A stretch of 64,000 nucleotides of DNA from Rhizobium vallis (GTDB lineage Bacteria; Pseudomonadota; Alphaproteobacteria; Rhizobiales; Rhizobiaceae): assembly GCF_003985155.1 (NCBI RefSeq), contig NZ_ML133697.1:62001-126000 (forward strand). The letters are read 5' to 3'. Made by a program: the position numbers and the translations under genes. The notes beneath the pieces were generated by a model. That model did not search any database, was not told the DNA's origin, and was given only the letters and a program-made list of their open reading frames with translations. This document shows, one piece after another, positions 42,598 to 53,698 of the stretch; positions within the stretch are counted from its first letter, which is position 1; every line of letters starts with the position of its first letter.

Positions 42598-43212
42598 ATG
42601 GGTCTGCAGGCTCTATTTTTCTATCTTTTCGCCTTTGTCGCGGTGGCGTCGGCGTTCATGGTCATCTGGGCGAAGAACCCGGTTCACTCGGTTCTGTTCC
42701 TGATCCTGGTGTTCTTCAATGCCGCCGGCCTCTTCCTGCTGCTCGGCGCCGAATTCCTGGCGATGATCCTGCTCGTCGTCTATGTCGGCGCCGTCGCTGT
42801 TCTCTTCCTCTTCGTGGTGATGATGCTCGACATCGACTTCACCGAGCTTCGCGCCGGTGTTCTCGAATATGCGCCGATCGGCGGCCTGATCGGGGTGATC
42901 CTGGCAGCCGAGCTGATCGTCGTCATCGGCGGCAGCGTCATCTCGCCTGAGATCGCCAAATCAGTCGCGATGCCGATCCCGGCACTCAGCGAGCGCACCA
43001 ATACGGCAGCTCTCGGCGATGTTCTCTACACCAACTACGTCTACTTCTTCCAGATCGCCGGCCTGGTGCTGCTGGTGGCCATGATCGGCGCGATTGTTCT
43101 GACGCTGAGGCACCGCACCAACATCAAGCGGCAGAATATTTCCAGGCAGGTTGCCCGCACGCCCGCTACCGCCGTCGAGGTGGTGTCGGTCAAGCCGGGG
43201 CAGGGCGTCTAA
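42598..43212 (+). CDS. nuoJ: NADH-quinone oxidoreductase subunit J
   Basis: Membrane subunit beside NuoA and NuoK. 204 residues with five spans; AKNPVHSVLFLILVFFNAAG and GAEFLAMILLVVYVGAVAVL are the family signature, the latter containing the pi-bulge helix. The C-terminal tail after about residue 170 is hydrophilic and lysine-rich. A 138-bp gap with an inverted repeat precedes it. Confidence 0.97.
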   Translation: MGLQALFFYLFAFVAVASAFMVIWAKNPVHSVLFLILVFFNAAGLFLLLGAEFLAMILLVVYVGAVAVLFLFVVMMLDIDFTELRAGVLEYAPIGGLIGVILAAELIVVIGGSVISPEIAKSVAMPIPALSERTNTAALGDVLYTNYVYFFQIAGLVLLVAMIGAIVLTLRHRTNIKRQNISRQVARTPATAVEVVSVKPGQGV

Positions 43213-43233
43213 GGCAGGTCAAGGAACAAAAAC

Positions 43234-43542
43234 ATGGTCATCGGTCTTTCCCACTACCTGACGGTCAGCGCCATTCTCTTCACGCTCGGCGTCTTCGGCA
43301 TCTTCCTGAACCGGAAGAACGTCATCGTCATCCTGATGTCGGTCGAACTGATCCTGCTTGCCGTCAACATCAACATGGTCGCCTTCTCCTCCTTCCTGAA
43401 CGACATCGTCGGCCAGGTCTTCGCGCTGTTTATCCTGACGGTTGCGGCTGCCGAGGCGGCGATCGGTCTTGCAATTCTCGTTGTCTTCTACCGCAACCGC
43501 GGCTCGATCGCGGTCGAAGACGTCAATATGATGAAGGGCTGA
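43234..43542 (+). CDS. nuoK: NADH-quinone oxidoreductase subunit K
   Basis: 102-residue membrane subunit of the proton-pumping module, with three spans and the buried glutamates expected for proton transfer: VIVILMSVELILLAVNINMV and LTVAAAEAAIGLAILVVFYR. Twenty-one bases after nuoJ, with CAAGGAAC before the start. Confidence 0.97.
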   Translation: MVIGLSHYLTVSAILFTLGVFGIFLNRKNVIVILMSVELILLAVNINMVAFSSFLNDIVGQVFALFILTVAAAEAAIGLAILVVFYRNRGSIAVEDVNMMKG

Positions 43543-43549
43543 GTGGCTC

Positions 43550-45549
<2,000 letters not shown>

Positions 45550-45550
<1 letters not shown>

Positions 45551-47061
45551 TGACCGATTGGCCTATTCTTTCAACGGTCACCTTCTTGCCGCTGGCCGGC
45601 GTCGTGCTCCTGTTGCTGATGAACGGCGAAAGCGAAGCCGGACGGAAGAACGTACTGTGGATCTCGCTGATCACCACCGTCTTCACCTTCATCGTCTCGC
45701 TCGTCATCTGGATCGGCTTCGACAATGCCAATCCCGGCTTCCAGATGCTCGAAAAGCATGACTGGCTCGGTACCGGCATCGGCTACCATGTCGGCGTCGA
45801 CGGCATCTCGATGCTGTTCGTCATCCTGTCGACCTTCCTTATGCCCTTCTGCGTGCTGGCGAGTTGGCTCTCGATCGAGAAGCGCCTGAAGGAATACATG
45901 ATCGCCTTCCTCATCCTGGAAACGATGATGATCGGCGTCTTCGTCTCGCTTGATATCGTGCTCTTCTACGTCTTCTTCGAGGCGGGCCTCATCCCGATGT
46001 TCCTGATCATCGGCGTCTGGGGCGGCAAGGACCGCGTCTACGCGAGCTACAAGTTCTTCCTCTACACGCTGCTCGGCTCGGTGCTGATGCTGCTCGCTAT
46101 CATGGCAATGTACTGGCAGGCAGGCACGACGGATATCACCGCGCTGCTCGCCTACAAGTTCCCGCCGGCACTGCAGACCTGGTTATGGTTGGCCTTCTTC
46201 GCCTCCTTCGCGGTGAAGATGCCAATGTGGCCGGTCCATACCTGGCTTCCGGATGCCCACGTTCAGGCGCCGACGGCAGGCTCGGTGATCCTGGCCGGCG
46301 TGCTCTTGAAGCTCGGCGGTTACGGTCTCATCCGTTTCTCGCTCGGCATGTTCCCGGTCGCGTCCGATTATTTCGCGCCGCTCGTTTTCGCCCTGTCGGT
46401 CATCGCCATCATCTATACCTCTCTGGTGGCGATGATGCAGGACGACATCAAGAAACTGATCGCCTATTCCTCGGTGGCGCACATGGGCTACGTGACCATG
46501 GGCATCTTTGCCGCCAACGTGCAGGGCGTTCAGGGCTCGATCTTCCAGATGCTGTCGCACGGCATCGTCTCCGGCGCGCTCTTCCTCTGCGTCGGCGTCG
46601 TCTACGACCGCACCCACACCCGCGAGATCAATGCCTATGGCGGTCTCGTCAACAACATGCCGAAATATGCCGTCGCGATGATGGTCTTCACCATGGCCAA
46701 TGTCGGGCTTCCCGGCACGTCGGGCTTCATCGGCGAATTCCTGACGCTGATAGGCGTCTTCCGGGTCAATACCTGGGTCGCGCTCTTTGCCGCCACCGGC
46801 GTCATTCTCTCGGCCGCCTACGCGCTCTGGCTTTATCGCCGGGTGATCTTCGGTGCACTGGAGAAGGAAAAGCTGAAGGCGCTGCTCGATCTTTCGCCAC
46901 GCGAGCAGCTGATCCTCTATCCGCTGGTTGCACTGACTATCTTCTTCGGCGTTTACCCCGCTCCGGTCTTCGATGCGACGGCCGCCTCGGTGGATCTGCT
47001 GGTCAATAACTACACGGCCGCCGTGCACGCAGCGCAGAATATTGCGCTGTCTATGAATTGA
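45550..47061 (+). CDS. nuoM: NADH-quinone oxidoreductase subunit M
   Basis: Middle antiporter-like proton-pump subunit. 503 residues, about fourteen spans. VHTWLPDAHVQAPTAGSVIL and QDDIKKLIAYSSVAHMGYVT are the family signatures, with the essential glutamate in the fifth span (FFEAGLIPMFLIIGVWGG). Overlaps nuoL by one base; nuoN follows after 18 bases. Confidence 0.98.
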
Positions 47062-47079
47062 TGACGGGACTTATCGGAC

Positions 47080-48600
47080 ATGACCGCTGAAACCATTCTC
47101 CTCAGTCTGCATCTTTCCGTGCCGGAGCTCATCCTCGCGGTCGGCGCCCTTGTCCTGTTGATGGTCGGCGTCTTCTCCGGTGAACGGTCAGGCCCCGTCG
47201 TCACCGGCCTCGCCATCGTCCTCTTCCTGGCCGCCGGCCTGTGGCTGCTCTTCGTGCCCGCCGAAGGCCTTGCCTATGGCGGCGTCTACATGGCCGACGG
47301 CTTCTCGCGCTTCATGAAGCTGGTCGCGCTCACCGGTTCGCTGGTCGCCCTGTTCATGACGATCGGCCACGGCAGGGAAAACCAGCTCGACAAGTTCGAA
47401 TTCCCGGTTCTCCTGGTGCTCGCGACCCTCGGCATCCTGCTGATGATCTCGGCCAACGACCTGATTTCGCTCTATCTCGCGCTGGAGCTGCAGTCGCTGG
47501 CGCTCTATGTCGTCGCCGCGATCAATCGCGACAGCCTGAAATCGACCGAAGCCGGCCTCAAATATTTCGTTCTCGGCGCGCTGTCTTCCGGCATGCTGCT
47601 CTATGGCATGTCGCTGGTCTATGGCTTTACCGGCCACACCCACTTCTCCGAGATCGCCCAGGCGCTGACGGTCGAAGGCGCGCGTTCGCTCGGCCTCGTC
47701 TTCGGTCTTGTGTTCATCCTCGCCGGCATCGCCTTCAAGATCTCGGCCGTTCCCTTCCACATGTGGACGCCGGATGTTTATGAAGGTGCGCCGACGCCGG
47801 TCACCGCTTTCCTCGCTGCAGCCCCCAAGGTGGCGGCCATGGCGATGATGACCCGCATCGTCATCACCGCCTTCCACCCGGTTCTGGCGGACTGGCAGCA
47901 GGTCGTCGTCTTCATCTCGATCGCTTCGATGCTGCTCGGCTCGTTTGCCGCGATCGGCCAGAAGAACATCAAGCGACTGATGGCCTATTCCTCGATCGGC
48001 CACATGGGTTATGCGCTGGTCGGCCTTGCCGCCGGCAACCAGACCGGCGTTACCGGCGTCATGCTTTACATGGTCATCTATATGGTCATGACGCTTGGCA
48101 CCTTTGCGATCATCATGTCGATGCGCCGCAAGGATGGTACCGTCGTCGAGGAGGTCAACGATCTCGCCGGCCTTTTCACGACCAACCCGTTCATGGCCGT
48201 GGTGCTGACGGCGCTGATGTTCTCGCTCGCCGGCATCCCGCCGCTTGCCGGCTTCTTCGCCAAGTACTTCGTCTTCGTCGCCGCCATCGAAGCCAAGCTC
48301 TATGCGCTCGCCATCATCGGCGTTCTCGCCTCGGTCGTCGGCGCCTACTATTATCTGCGCGTCATCAAGCTGATGTGGTTCGATGAAGCGACCGGCGAAT
48401 TCGCGCGGGTCTCCGGCGCGCTGCGCCTGGTCTTCGGCCTCTCCGGTCTCTTCGTGACCGCCTATGTCCTCATCGGCGGGCCGATCGGCGGCGCGGCCGA
48501 GCTCGAGCGACGCTCTTTTGATGGCTTCCGACGGACGGCGCCGGATATCGCTGGGCGATTTCAGGCACGAGGCTCTGTCGGAAACATCGTCCACCAATAG
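47080..48600 (+). CDS. nuoN: NADH-quinone oxidoreductase subunit N with out-of-frame-looking tail
   Basis: Third antiporter-like proton-pump subunit, last gene of the operon. About fourteen spans; AFKISAVPFHMWTPDVYEGA and KRLMAYSSIGHMGYALVGL are family signatures. The frame gives 506 residues, but the last 26 (from DGFRRTAPDIAG) are polar, Arg-rich and unlike a NuoN end, and they lie across the first 80 bases of birA. One extra T in the run at 48516-48519 would place a TGA right after RRSF, giving 480 residues, the expected size. A sequencing error or a real stop-loss are both possible. Confidence 0.93.
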   Translation: MTAETILLSLHLSVPELILAVGALVLLMVGVFSGERSGPVVTGLAIVLFLAAGLWLLFVPAEGLAYGGVYMADGFSRFMKLVALTGSLVALFMTIGHGRENQLDKFEFPVLLVLATLGILLMISANDLISLYLALELQSLALYVVAAINRDSLKSTEAGLKYFVLGALSSGMLLYGMSLVYGFTGHTHFSEIAQALTVEGARSLGLVFGLVFILAGIAFKISAVPFHMWTPDVYEGAPTPVTAFLAAAPKVAAMAMMTRIVITAFHPVLADWQQVVVFISIASMLLGSFAAIGQKNIKRLMAYSSIGHMGYALVGLAAGNQTGVTGVMLYMVIYMVMTLGTFAIIMSMRRKDGTVVEEVNDLAGLFTTNPFMAVVLTALMFSLAGIPPLAGFFAKYFVFVAAIEAKLYALAIIGVLASVVGAYYYLRVIKLMWFDEATGEFARVSGALRLVFGLSGLFVTAYVLIGGPIGGAAELERRSFDGFRRTAPDIAGRFQARGSVGNIVHQ

Positions 48601-49285
48601 TGAATGCCTCGCCCGGGCTCGGGCGGGGGATGGCGGCAACCTCTGGGTGACCGCTGAAAGGCAGACCGGCGGCCGCGGTCGCCGCGGTAGGCTTTGGGTT
48701 TCCGAACCCGGCAATCTCTACGCCTCCCTTCTCCTGATCGACCCGGCGCCAATGGAGCGCCTGGGCTCGCTGCCGCTGGCGGTCGCCATCGCCGTGCACC
48801 AGGCAATCCGCAGGGTGTTACCGCCGGGTGCCGAGCCGCTCGAGGTCAAATGGCCGAACGATATCCTCATCGGCAGAAAGAAGACCTGTGGCATCCTCGT
48901 TGAAGGCGAAGGCCTGCCGGACGGGCGTTATGCGCTGATCGTCGGCATCGGCATCAATGTCTCGGTGATGCCGGACAATCCCCTTTACCCCGTCACCTGT
49001 CTGCGTCAGCAGGGGGGTGCAGCCTCGCCGGAGGAGCTCTTCGCTCATCTCTTCGCCGCGATGGCCGATGTGCTTGATATTTGGGATCAGGGCCGCGGTG
49101 TCAGCGAGATCACCGCGCGTTGGCGCGCGATCGCTTGCGGCATCGGTGAAAAGATCACGGTCAATTTACCGGACCGGTCGATTTCCGGACAATTCGCCGG
49201 GATTGATGATAATGGCTTGTTGATGCTCGATACCGGCGCTGGCAGGATGATGTCCATTGCTGCCGGCGATGTGTTTTTTGGATAG
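48521..49285 (+). CDS. birA: biotin--[acetyl-CoA-carboxylase] ligase
   Basis: Activates biotin with ATP and attaches it to the biotin carrier protein of acetyl-CoA carboxylase and other carboxylases. 254 residues without the N-terminal DNA-binding domain of E. coli BirA, so not a repressor. Motifs: AERQTGGRGRRGRLWVSEPG (adenylate/biotin loop), LEVKWPNDILIGRKKTCGIL and LIVGIGINVSV, followed by the small SH3-like C-terminal domain. The ATG at 48521 (MASDGRRRISL) is in the overlap with the tail of nuoN. The nuo-birA-rnj order is typical of Rhizobiales. Confidence 0.93.
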   Translation: MASDGRRRISLGDFRHEALSETSSTNSECLARARAGDGGNLWVTAERQTGGRGRRGRLWVSEPGNLYASLLLIDPAPMERLGSLPLAVAIAVHQAIRRVLPPGAEPLEVKWPNDILIGRKKTCGILVEGEGLPDGRYALIVGIGINVSVMPDNPLYPVTCLRQQGGAASPEELFAHLFAAMADVLDIWDQGRGVSEITARWRAIACGIGEKITVNLPDRSISGQFAGIDDNGLLMLDTGAGRMMSIAAGDVFFG

Positions 49286-49302
49286 CGGAAAAAACGAAAA
49301 TT

Positions 49303-50973
49303 ATGGCGAAACAGGACGAACTGGTATTCTTGCCTCTGGGCGGCGTTGGCGAGATCGGTATGAATCTCGCCCTTTATGGCTACGGCCCGCCCGAGCATCG
49401 CCAGTGGATCATGGTCGATTGCGGCGTCACCTTTCCGGGACCCGACCTGCCGGGCGTCGACCTCGTACTGCCCGATATCCGCTTCCTCGCCAGCGAGCGC
49501 AAGAACCTCAAGGCGATCATCATCACCCATGCGCATGAAGACCACTATGGGGCTCTCGCTGATCTCTGGCCCGGCCTCAACGTACCGGTCTACGCCTCCG
49601 GCTTTACATCAGGTCTGCTCGAAGCCAAGCGCAATTTCGAGAAGGCGACGATCGGTGAAGTGCCGGTGACGCCGTTCAAGGCAGGCGACACGATCAATGT
49701 CGGCCCTTTCAGCATCGAAGGTGTGGCCGTCAACCATTCGATCCCCGAGCCGATGTCACTGATGATCCGCACGCCGGTCGGCAATGTCATCCATACCGGC
49801 GACTGGAAGATCGACCACGAGCCATCGCTCGGGCCGCTGACCGACGAGACACGGTTCCGTCAGCTCGGCGACGAGGGGGTGCTGGCGCTGATGTGCGACT
49901 CCACCAATGCGCTGCGCGACGGTGTTTCGCCCTCCGAGAAGGATGTGTCGGAAAGTCTGCGCAAGATCATCGAAAATGCCGAGGGCCGGGTGGCGATCAC
50001 CACCTTCTCGTCGAATGTCGGGCGCATCCGTACCGTCGCCGAAGCGGCCGAGGCGGCCGGCCGTGAAGTCCTGCTGCTCGGCAGCTCGCTGAAGCGCGTC
50101 GTCGACGTTGCCCAGGATATCGGCCTGATGGAAGGCGTGAAGCCCTTCATCTCCGAGGAGGAATACGGCTATATCCCGCGCGACAAGGTCGTCGTCATCC
50201 TGACCGGCAGCCAGGGCGAGTCCCGGGCAGCCCTTGCCAAGCTCTCCCGCGACGAGATGCGCAATGTGGCCTTCGCCGCCGGCGATATCGTCGTCTTTTC
50301 CTCGCGCGCCATTCCCGGCAACGAGAAGGCGATCCAGGATATCAAGAACGGTCTCGTCGAGCAGGGTGTGCACATCATCACGGACACCGAGGCGCTGGTC
50401 CATGTTTCCGGCCATCCCAGGCGCAACGAGTTGCAGCGGATGTACGAATGGACGCGGCCGAAGATCGTCGTGCCGGTGCATGGCGAGGCGACGCATCTGA
50501 CGGCGCATAAGGAACTTGCCGAGCAATCCGGCATCGCCCTGGTGCCGCGCGTGCGCAACGGCGATATCCTGCGGCTGGCGCCAGGCCCCGCCGAGGTGAT
50601 CGGCGAGGCGCCGCATGGCCGCATTTATAAGGACGGCACGCTGATCGGCGATTTCGACGAGATGGGTATCGGCGAACGCAAGAAGCTCTCCTATGTCGGC
50701 CATGTCGCGGTCAGCGTCGTGCTCGACGCCCGCTATGAAATCATCGGCGATCCCGATCTCGTCTCGATCGGCCTGCCGGTCTATGACGACGAGGGCGAGG
50801 AGATGGAAGACACGCTCTTCGATGCGGCCGTCGGCGCCATCGAGAGCATTCCGCGCGCCCGCCGCAAGGACATCGATATGCTGCAGGAGGCCGTGCGCCG
50901 CGCCGTCCGCGCGGCCGCGAACCATGCCTGGGGCAAGAAGCCTGTCGTCACCGCCTTCGTTACCAAGGTCTGA
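49303..50973 (+). CDS. rnj: ribonuclease J
   Basis: Metallo-beta-lactamase/beta-CASP nuclease with 5'-3' exo- and endonuclease activity, acting in rRNA maturation and mRNA decay. 556 residues. Zinc site H76-A-H78-E-D80-H81 in ITHAHEDHYGALADL, further ligands in HTGDWKIDH and the beta-CASP motif HVSGHPRRNELQRMYEWTRP followed by VPVHGEATHL. The C-terminal domain begins about residue 460. Starts 17 bases after birA; the ribosome-binding sequence is only a purine-rich stretch. Confidence 0.96.
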   Translation: MAKQDELVFLPLGGVGEIGMNLALYGYGPPEHRQWIMVDCGVTFPGPDLPGVDLVLPDIRFLASERKNLKAIIITHAHEDHYGALADLWPGLNVPVYASGFTSGLLEAKRNFEKATIGEVPVTPFKAGDTINVGPFSIEGVAVNHSIPEPMSLMIRTPVGNVIHTGDWKIDHEPSLGPLTDETRFRQLGDEGVLALMCDSTNALRDGVSPSEKDVSESLRKIIENAEGRVAITTFSSNVGRIRTVAEAAEAAGREVLLLGSSLKRVVDVAQDIGLMEGVKPFISEEEYGYIPRDKVVVILTGSQGESRAALAKLSRDEMRNVAFAAGDIVVFSSRAIPGNEKAIQDIKNGLVEQGVHIITDTEALVHVSGHPRRNELQRMYEWTRPKIVVPVHGEATHLTAHKELAEQSGIALVPRVRNGDILRLAPGPAEVIGEAPHGRIYKDGTLIGDFDEMGIGERKKLSYVGHVAVSVVLDARYEIIGDPDLVSIGLPVYDDEGEEMEDTLFDAAVGAIESIPRARRKDIDMLQEAVRRAVRAAANHAWGKKPVVTAFVTKV

Positions 50974-50975
50974 CC

Positions 50976-51380
50976 ATGCTCGGCCGGGTGAACCATATCG
51001 CCATTGCCGTTCCCGATCTGGCCGTGGCGACGGCAGCCTATCGCGACACGCTGGGTGCTGCGGTATCGCAGCCGCAGGCTCTGCCGGAACACGGCGTCAC
51101 TGTCGTCTTCGTCGAATTGCCGAACATCAAGGTCGAATTGCTGCAACCGCTCGGTGATATCTCCCCGATCGCAGCCTTCCTCGAAAAGAACCCGTCCGGG
51201 GGCATGCACCATATCTGTTACGAGGTGGATGATATCCTTCTCGCCCGCGACCGGCTGCTCGAGGCGGGCGCGAGAGTGCTCGGCGACGGCCAGCCGAAGA
51301 CCGGTGCCCATGGAAAGCCGGTGCTCTTTTTGCACCCCAAGGATTTCTTCGGAACGCTGATTGAACTCGAGCAGGCCTGA
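50976..51380 (+). CDS. mce: methylmalonyl-CoA epimerase
   Basis: Interconverts (S)- and (R)-methylmalonyl-CoA in propionyl-CoA use. 134-residue VOC protein with both beta-alpha-beta-beta-beta halves. Metal ligands fit the family: LGRVNHIAIAVPDLA at the start, GGMHHICYEVDDI in the middle and the final FFGTLIELEQA with the catalytic glutamate; PKTGAHGKPVLFLHPKDF is a strong epimerase signature. Two bases after the rnj stop, so co-translated. Confidence 0.94.
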   Translation: MLGRVNHIAIAVPDLAVATAAYRDTLGAAVSQPQALPEHGVTVVFVELPNIKVELLQPLGDISPIAAFLEKNPSGGMHHICYEVDDILLARDRLLEAGARVLGDGQPKTGAHGKPVLFLHPKDFFGTLIELEQA

Positions 51381-51492
51381 ACGGGCTGCGGCAGAGTGAC
51401 CCAAAAGGGGCTAAACCTGCTGTCCGCTTTGAGTTGTCCGCCATTCCGCCGTATAAGGACGCGCAAGTGCCGATGCGGCATTAACGGGAAAC

Positions 51493-51771
51493 ATGATGCT
51501 CCAGCTTTTTCTCCAGGGATTTGCCGTCTATTTCATTATCTGGTGGATGACGCTTTTCGCGGTCCTGCCGATCGGCCTGCGCACCCAGGCCGAGGATAAT
51601 GACGTCGTGCTCGGCACCGTTCCGAGTGCGCCCACCCGGTTTCGCGCCGCTTTCGTCTTTTCGCTGACGACGCTGATTTCGGCTGCGATCTACGGCCTCT
51701 GGTACGTCTCCGACACCTATTTCGGTTGGGGCTTCGATGCTCTTCCACAACTCGGTCCGAGCTTCTATTAA
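51493..51771 (+). CDS. DUF1467 family membrane protein
   Basis: A 92-residue protein with two spans (about 5-26 and 53-75). WWMTLFAVLPIGLRTQAEDN and the later VPSAPTRFRAAFVFSLTTLI match DUF1467, a small alphaproteobacterial family of unknown function regularly found in this rnj-mce-proS neighbourhood. Start ATG at 51493 has CGGGAAA upstream; a second ATG three bases on cannot be excluded. Confidence 0.86.
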   Translation: MMLQLFLQGFAVYFIIWWMTLFAVLPIGLRTQAEDNDVVLGTVPSAPTRFRAAFVFSLTTLISAAIYGLWYVSDTYFGWGFDALPQLGPSFY

Positions 51772-51782
51772 GAAGTAGCTTT

Positions 51783-51799
51783 TGCTCAAACTTTGAGCA
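51783..51799. repeat. 17-bp perfect palindrome
   Basis: TGCTCAAA-C-TTTGAGCA, 11 bases after the DUF1467 stop. Symmetry and spacing look like a binding site or a short hairpin; no T-run follows. No regulator can be named. Confidence 0.4.
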
Positions 51800-51938
51800 G
51801 ATGTAAATTCGGCATGCCGGATTCCGTCATACTAACGTCATGCTTTTACGGCAAAGAGCTTGCGTAACGGAACGGGGGCCATCTCCTTACGGAAGGCACC
51901 GGTTCTTTTGAATGGGGTGGAAGCCGAAAAACCAAAAA

Positions 51939-51963
51939 AAAACAAGGCTAAAAGCCTTGTTTT
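51939..51963 (+). terminator. intrinsic terminator downstream of DUF1467 gene
   Basis: Perfect 11-bp stem AAAACAAGGCT / AGCCTTGTTTT with an AAA loop, flanked by a long A-run on the left and T on the right. Ends the long birA-rnj-mce-DUF1467 transcript. It lies within the 589-bp gap before proS. Confidence 0.85.
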
Positions 51964-52156
51964 AAGTATCGCGTGATCTGTAACCGTTGCCGGGGCAGCG
52001 ACGAGCGCGCCTAAGATCTGATCCTCCCAAGACTTGACCGCGAATTTGGCAGGAATTAACTTCCCTGCCTGTTTTGTAAGCTAAAGCTAGCTCAAACATT
52101 GGGCTTTGTCATTACCTTTTTTTGCATTTTTGCTACACCCTAGCAAAATTTTTCTA

Positions 52157-52186
52157 TTGACAAGATTTTCGTTCAAGTCCTTATAA
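52157..52186 (+). promoter_or_regulatory. sigma70-type promoter of proS
   Basis: TTGACA (52157-52162), 18-base spacer, TTATAA (52181-52186). It implies a leader of about 165 bases before the proS start. Just upstream, TTTTGCTA / TAGCAAAA (52128-52148) followed by TTTTTC is a weak hairpin. Confidence 0.7.
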
Positions 52187-52360
52187 ACACGCGCTTTTTC
52201 ACACCCTTTCATTTTGCGGGTGCGAACATGCGCTTTGGGGAGGTTGCCAACGTCCGTTGCGGGTTTCCTTCCTGCCGCGAAGCGGCTATGAACGCTCCCG
52301 ACATTAACAATTGTCTTCGATTCCGTTTCTCCGCGGGATCTCAACTGCTCGGAATCCGCC

Positions 52361-53683
52361 ATGCGTCTGTCCCGCTTTTTCATGCCCATCCTCAAGGAAA
52401 ACCCTAAGGAGGCGGAAATCGTCTCCCACCGGCTGATGCTGCGCGCCGGCATGATCCGTCAGCAGTCGCAGGGCATCTATTCCTGGCTGCCGTTAGGTAA
52501 GAAGGTGCTGGATAAGGTCAACAACATTATCCGCGATGAGCAGAACCGCGCCGGCGCCATCGAGCTTTCGATGCCGACCCTGCAATCGGCCGAGCTCTGG
52601 CAGGAAAGCGGTCGCTACGACGCCTATGGCAAGGAAATGCTGCGCATCAAGGACCGCCAGGATCGGCCGATGCTCTACGGTCCGACAAACGAGGAGATGG
52701 TGACGGACATTTTCCGCTCGTCCGTCAAATCCTATAAGGATCTGCCGCTCAATCTCTATCACATCCAGCTGAAGTTCCGTGACGAGATCCGTCCGCGTTT
52801 CGGCACCATGCGCTCGCGCGAGTTCATGATGAAGGACGCCTATTCCTTCGATCTGACGCGCGAAGGGGCGGAGCATTCCTATAACAAGATGTTCGCCGCC
52901 TACCTCAGAACATTCGATCGGCTCGGCCTGCGCGCCATCCCGATGCGCGCCGACACCGGCCCGATCGGCGGCAACCTCAGCCATGAATTCATCATCCTCG
53001 CCGATACTGGCGAATCCGAGGTCTTCTGCCACAAGGACTTCGTCGGTTTCGATATCCCCGGTGAAAACACTGATTTCGACAGCGTCGAGGGCCTGAAGGC
53101 GATCTTCGACAAATGGACGTCGCTCTATGCTGCGACCTCGGAAATGCACGACGAAGCGGCCTTCAACGCCGTTCCCGAAAGCGACCGCCTTTCGGCGCGC
53201 GGCATCGAGGTCGGCCATATCTTCTATTTCGGCACGAAATATTCCGAGCCGATGGGTGCGAAAGTGCAGGGGCCTGATGGCAAGGAACACTTCGTTCACA
53301 TGGGTTCTTACGGTATCGGCCCGACACGCCTTGTTCCCGCCATCATCGAAGCATCGCATGACGACAACGGAATCATCTGGCCGGCATCCGTCGCGCCCTT
53401 CGATATCGTTGTGATCAACATGAAGGCGGGCGATCAGGCCTGCGACGATACTTGCGAGCTGATCTATGCCGCGCTGACCAAGGCTGGCAAGGATGTGCTC
53501 TACGACGATACCGACGACCGGGCCGGCACGAAGTTCGCGACCGCCGACCTGATCGGCGTACCTGTCCAGATCATCGCCGGGCCGCGCGCGGTCGCAAACG
53601 GCGAAGTCGAGGTGAAGGACCGCAAGACCGGCGCCCGCGAAACGATGACCATCGAAGCGGCGATCAATCGGTTCGTGGCTTAA
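52361..53683 (+). CDS. proS: prolyl-tRNA synthetase (short alphaproteobacterial type)
   Basis: Charges tRNA-Pro with proline. 440 residues: the short form without the editing insertion of E. coli ProS. Class II motif 1 near AIELSMPTLQSAELWQESGR, motif 2 KFRDEIRPRFGTMRSREFMM, motif 3 MGSYGIGPTRLVPAIIEAS, and the C-terminal anticodon-binding domain from about 340 (DIVVINMKAGDQACDDTC; DRAGTKFATADLIGVPVQII). Start MRLSRFFMPILKENP is conserved in this type. First gene of a proS-lolC-lolD unit. Confidence 0.97.
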   Translation: MRLSRFFMPILKENPKEAEIVSHRLMLRAGMIRQQSQGIYSWLPLGKKVLDKVNNIIRDEQNRAGAIELSMPTLQSAELWQESGRYDAYGKEMLRIKDRQDRPMLYGPTNEEMVTDIFRSSVKSYKDLPLNLYHIQLKFRDEIRPRFGTMRSREFMMKDAYSFDLTREGAEHSYNKMFAAYLRTFDRLGLRAIPMRADTGPIGGNLSHEFIILADTGESEVFCHKDFVGFDIPGENTDFDSVEGLKAIFDKWTSLYAATSEMHDEAAFNAVPESDRLSARGIEVGHIFYFGTKYSEPMGAKVQGPDGKEHFVHMGSYGIGPTRLVPAIIEASHDDNGIIWPASVAPFDIVVINMKAGDQACDDTCELIYAALTKAGKDVLYDDTDDRAGTKFATADLIGVPVQIIAGPRAVANGEVEVKDRKTGARETMTIEAAINRFVA

Positions 53684-53698
53684 GGAAACGGAGGCGAA

